From Treponema sp. (GTDB lineage Bacteria > Spirochaetota > Spirochaetia > Treponematales > Rectinemataceae), in contig JAFIHQ010000028.1 of the NCBI GenBank assembly GCA_017849315.1, positions 1 to 7,935 of the forward strand: a stretch of 7,935 bases of DNA, in the 5' to 3' direction. Under the pieces are notes generated by a model that saw only the letters and a list, made by a program, of their open reading frames with translations, did not search any database and was not told the origin of the DNA. The translations under genes and the position numbers were made by a program. The number at the start of each line of letters is the position of its first letter. Position 1 is the first letter of the stretch. This document shows positions 5,343 through 7,935 of this stretch, piece by piece.

Positions 5343-6698
5343 CTAGACCGACTGTTTTATTCCAAGGAAATTCATGAGGCTCAAGACATAGTTCTTCCAT
5401 GAGCCCGAGGCCATCACAATATGATTGCCCAAAGGCCGCTCCAAAAGTGCCTTGAGGTCGGCATTTTTCATCTGGAGAACTGCTTGAGTCCTGCAAAGGT
5501 CTTCGTCGTGAGGGCTTGCAACTAAAACCCCCTCGGCTACCCACGCCTGTCGCAAGTCGTCGCCTCCAATACGCAGCAGCGTGACAGGCTCTTTTTCAAA
5601 AGTACCTGCAATCGCGAGCCCAAGTCCCGATTCGAAGTGGCTCCTTATGGAATAACTGCGAACCAGGCTTCGGGGAACAGTGCAATGAGCTAAGACAAGT
5701 CTCCCATCGGTCTTGTCCGATCCTCCGTCCGACCCTTCGGTCGCCACACCGTGGTCAGGCTCCAAGCCCAGCTTTACCGATGCGGGGTTAGCCATCCAAG
5801 CAGGCTCGCCCGTAAGAAGTCGCATCGCGTGGAGCGCAAGTATGGAGGGAATATCGCCCTCACAGCCTGCGTCTATACCCTCATCGGCCAGTTGAGAGAG
5901 CGCGTAACACCCAGTAGCCCCATTCGCCGTGACAAGGTCAAAACACCGAATTGTCAGGGCATCAAGGCCTAAATCTTTTGCAATTTCACGTAGTCCCTTA
6001 TATATGGAATTGGAGTTTTCCATGTCGGATGCACTGGCTTCCCGTATAGTCGTGGCGCCGCTCATGAAGCTCTGAACACGCTCTTTATCTTGGTGATCCT
6101 GACCTCCGCGTGAAACCTCACTAGTTTGCGCCTTGTTCTGTTGGCCCATTTTTTGTTCCAAGGTGGCGATGGGAACAAAAACGATTTCTGGCCCCCAGCT
6201 TGTTCGAACCTTCTCTGCGCCCTGATTTGAAGCAATGAGCCAATCGGATGGGTTACCCACCGCCCCAATGCGCGTCCTTGCCAGAGCGTTTCTCGCTGAA
6301 TACGCCTGTGCAAGCATCTTGATCCGTTCTTGTGCCTGGATATCCGAAGGTGACTGCAAGAAAACAACTTCTCCCTTTCCACCTTGCTGCCTCACCCACG
6401 CAAGTATTTCAAGTGCTGCAGGCAGAGAATTGTGACCGGGATGAGCAATCAACAAGACAGGTTTGCCTTGATCAAGGATATGATCACTAACGAGGATACT
6501 CTTGATGATTCCTTCAGTACCACCTGTCAAGACAAAGAAGAAAGTTGGCGTTTCTTTGATGCTGTCGGATTGTTCTTTCATTTCGATACGCCGACCCTGC
6601 GCATCCTGCAACAGCGGTCGGTAACGCTCGAAAATGGTATCGACAGCGACTCTGTCGTGCAATATCGACGAAACCACACAATACGCAAAATCACTCAT
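5343..6698 (-). CDS. L-fucose isomerase-like sugar isomerase family protein
   Basis: A 451-residue protein resembling the fucose/arabinose isomerase family (the COG2407 type), which interconverts aldoses and ketoses with a divalent metal. Supporting blocks are FFVLTGGTEGI (54-64), LLIAHPGHNSLPAALEIL (82-99), GNPSDWLIAS (148-157), LTIRCFDL (248-255), DEGIDAGCEGDIPS (272-285), LAHCTVP (336-342), SHFESG (353-358), LCRTQ (401-405) and PLGNH (422-426). Asp254, Glu280, Asp282 and His426 are candidate metal or catalytic residues by analogy, not proven. The true substrate cannot be read from sequence, and sugars other than fucose are possible. Residues about 312-332 form a Gly/Ser/Asp-rich loop that looks lineage-specific. 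The ATG at 6698 has AAGGAG six bases upstream. The gene starts 60 bases after the hemW stop on the same strand without an evident terminator, so it may share its transcript. No transporter or sugar kinase is next to it. Confidence 0.82.
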   Translation of the reverse strand: MSDFAYCVVSSILHDRVAVDTIFERYRPLLQDAQGRRIEMKEQSDSIKETPTFFFVLTGGTEGIIKSILVSDHILDQGKPVLLIAHPGHNSLPAALEILAWVRQQGGKGEVVFLQSPSDIQAQERIKMLAQAYSARNALARTRIGAVGNPSDWLIASNQGAEKVRTSWGPEIVFVPIATLEQKMGQQNKAQTSEVSRGGQDHQDKERVQSFMSGATTIREASASDMENSNSIYKGLREIAKDLGLDALTIRCFDLVTANGATGCYALSQLADEGIDAGCEGDIPSILALHAMRLLTGEPAWMANPASVKLGLEPDHGVATEGSDGGSDKTDGRLVLAHCTVPRSLVRSYSIRSHFESGLGLAIAGTFEKEPVTLLRIGGDDLRQAWVAEGVLVASPHDEDLCRTQAVLQMKNADLKALLERPLGNHIVMASGSWKNYVLSLMNFLGIKQSV

Positions 6699-6704
6699 TC
6701 ACTG

Positions 6705-6710
6705 CTCCTT
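6705..6710 (-). promoter_or_regulatory. Ribosome-binding site of the sugar isomerase gene
   Basis: On the minus strand AAGGAG lies six bases before the ATG at 6698. It is the best Shine-Dalgarno in the window and fixes this start. It shows that the genome does use such sites, which makes their absence at 3384 and 3464 more notable. Confidence 0.8.
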
Positions 6711-6758
6711 TTGCAAAATTTATCAGACCATCAGGTTTTCAAATAGATTCTTGCTGAA

Positions 6759-7935
6759 TTAACCCACGAACGCATCCAAGTCAACGAGCATATCCACTAA
6801 AATCGAATTGAGGATGTCTAATCCCTGATCGTCCAGGTGAATCGATGCCCCGCACTCAACAAAATGACCAGCCCATTTGTCGATACTTCGATGAAAAGTC
6901 CTACAAAACGAAACTCCAAAGTGTTTCTCGAACCGGCTCTCATCCACTCCTTGAACGGTTCTAAGCCCCATCATGACCATCTCAAAGAGCGAGTCTTTTT
7001 TACCCAAATATGAACTAACAGGGACATCGGTATTGTATATGTACCGATCCAGAATCTTGTCTTCTTCAATACGCACAGAATAGACGTCTGAACGGTGAAA
7101 ATCATCTGCATCGGGCCGAATGATGAGGGTCGATACGGCACCTGAACCAACGCCAAGATAGGATTTCATAGCCCAGTAGGTACTGTTGTGCAGGCTTTTT
7201 GCGCCGTGGCGGGCAAAGTTCGAGACTTCATACCGCTCAAAGCCAAGGACCTCCAGAAACCACTCGCTCGTTTTTCTGACACCATAAAGCTGATCTTCGT
7301 CACCTAAGACGAGTCTGCCGCCCTCTACGGCACTTTTAAGAGGAGTATTGTCTTCCAAGGTCAGATCATATAAGGAGATGTGATTAACACCTGAATCAAC
7401 AAGGTACTGGATCACCCCCTCCAGGCGAGAAAGACGTTCCTGACTCCTACTCTGTTGTATTGGTCCTGCCGGAATCTTGGTAGGATAGGCTAGAATCAAA
7501 TCTGCAGAAACTGAGAGACCCTGATCAATAAGAGGTCTCAGCTCCAATAGTGCACGTCTATTGTGTTCTGACCTTCCAGCTCTCCCCATTAGTTCCAGCT
7601 CCTCATCGGCCATGCTCTGAATGCCTAGACTGACTCTCGTAACCCGATAATGGCTTATTATTTCCAGCTTGGGCAATGTTAAAGACTCAGGGTTAGCTTC
7701 GATTGTCCATTCCTTCAAATCTGTACCAAACCGCATGTCCAGCTGCCCCACAAGCCGCTCAAATACATGGTCCTCCAAGCATGTTGGAGTACCCCCACCA
7801 AGATAGAGCGTTTCAAGACTATCAAGCCGAAAAAGATCGCAGAAACGATCAATTCGCTTCAAAACCTGATTCACGTAGTCAAGTTGCCATGCTTCAGAAA
7901 AACTCGACTTTGGCAACGAGTAGAAGTCACAGTAG
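6759..7935 (-). CDS. hemW: HemW-type radical SAM heme chaperone, 5' end beyond right edge
   Basis: The frame stays open to the right edge. The codons at 7934-7923 read YCDF, the end of the radical-SAM cluster motif CxxxCxYCDF, so the TTG at 7916 is internal and the true start lies outside, probably about 15-25 codons away. The 391 visible residues carry GGGTPT, EANPESLT, RVSLGIQSM, HISLYDLTLEDNTPL, YEVSNFAR, HNSTYW and YLGVGSGAVST. Phe after YCD, in place of a fourth Cys, and the HNxxYW motif point to HemW rather than the oxygen-independent coproporphyrinogen oxidase HemN. HemW binds heme and an Fe-S cluster and is thought to insert heme into respiratory enzymes. Many databases label it coproporphyrinogen oxidase. 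The usual LIxGLPxQ block reads LILAYPTK and is followed by a long Gln/Ser/Arg-rich stretch. It is the first visible gene of the right-hand minus-strand row. Confidence 0.93.
   Translation of the reverse strand, partial: YCDFYSLPKSSFSEAWQLDYVNQVLKRIDRFCDLFRLDSLETLYLGGGTPTCLEDHVFERLVGQLDMRFGTDLKEWTIEANPESLTLPKLEIISHYRVTRVSLGIQSMADEELELMGRAGRSEHNRRALLELRPLIDQGLSVSADLILAYPTKIPAGPIQQSRSQERLSRLEGVIQYLVDSGVNHISLYDLTLEDNTPLKSAVEGGRLVLGDEDQLYGVRKTSEWFLEVLGFERYEVSNFARHGAKSLHNSTYWAMKSYLGVGSGAVSTLIIRPDADDFHRSDVYSVRIEEDKILDRYIYNTDVPVSSYLGKKDSLFEMVMMGLRTVQGVDESRFEKHFGVSFCRTFHRSIDKWAGHFVECGASIHLDDQGLDILNSILVDMLVDLDAFVG

Noticed and set aside
4432..5544. A 370-codon open frame on the minus strand across the end of the hydrolase gene, all of the DUF2147 gene and the end of the isomerase gene.
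   Set aside because: It is antisense to two genes with clear family motifs and overlaps a third in another frame. Its translation has no recognisable domain and no promoter or ribosome-binding site stands out.
5713..5972. Plus-strand open frames inside the isomerase gene with Ser/Pro-rich translation.
   Set aside because: They are antisense to the conserved CEGDIPS and RCFDL blocks of the isomerase and show no motif of their own.
7914..7916. TTG at 7916 as the hemW start.
   Set aside because: The upstream codons are open to the edge and encode YCDF, part of the radical-SAM cluster motif, so this TTG is internal.

Overview
The window looks like chromosomal DNA of a free-living or host-associated bacterium. 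The best guess is a spirochaete of the Treponema/Spirochaeta group. This rests on remembered resemblance of several proteins (the small Cys-rich protein ahead of murI, the divergent metallo-beta-lactamase, the DUF2147 protein) to treponemal hypothetical proteins, not on a search, so it is an inference of moderate strength. Coding density is high and base composition is mid-range. No tRNA, rRNA, insertion sequence, prophage gene or CRISPR array was seen.

Layout. (1) Bases 1-3384, minus strand: a tight four-gene row transcribed right to left, consisting of a 98-residue zinc-ribbon-like protein, murI (glutamate racemase), rsgA (30S ribosome-maturation GTPase) and mutS2, which runs off the left edge just after its Walker A motif. 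Gaps are 7 and 19 bases, and rsgA and mutS2 overlap by 11 bases. (2) Bases 3385-3463: a 79-base divergent promoter region with an AT-rich core. (3) Bases 3464-5250, plus strand: a three-gene row made of a pentapeptide-repeat protein with an N-terminal Cys/His cluster, a metallo-beta-lactamase-fold hydrolase with an altered metal motif, and a secreted DUF2147 protein. The first two overlap by ATGA and the third follows after 27 bases. (4) Bases 5251-5342: a convergent gap with no classical terminator. (5) Bases 5343-7935, minus strand: hemW, cut at the right edge, followed downstream by a fucose-isomerase-like sugar isomerase with a good Shine-Dalgarno.

How the genes relate. The left operon combines cell-wall precursor supply (D-glutamate), late 30S assembly and MutS2 (DNA-structure or ribosome-collision handling), headed by an unstudied zinc-ribbon-like protein. 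The plus-strand trio is the least explained part: a probable cytoplasmic beta-helix scaffold, a probable hydrolase whose HxHxDH motif reads HxHxHH, and an exported protein of unknown function. No function can be assigned to it from sequence alone. The right-hand pair (heme chaperone and sugar isomerase) is probably co-transcribed but has no obvious shared pathway.

Two listed reading frames needed correction. hemW is open to the right edge, with the YCDF part of its radical-SAM motif lying upstream of the first internal TTG. mutS2 is a 379-codon open frame reaching base 1.
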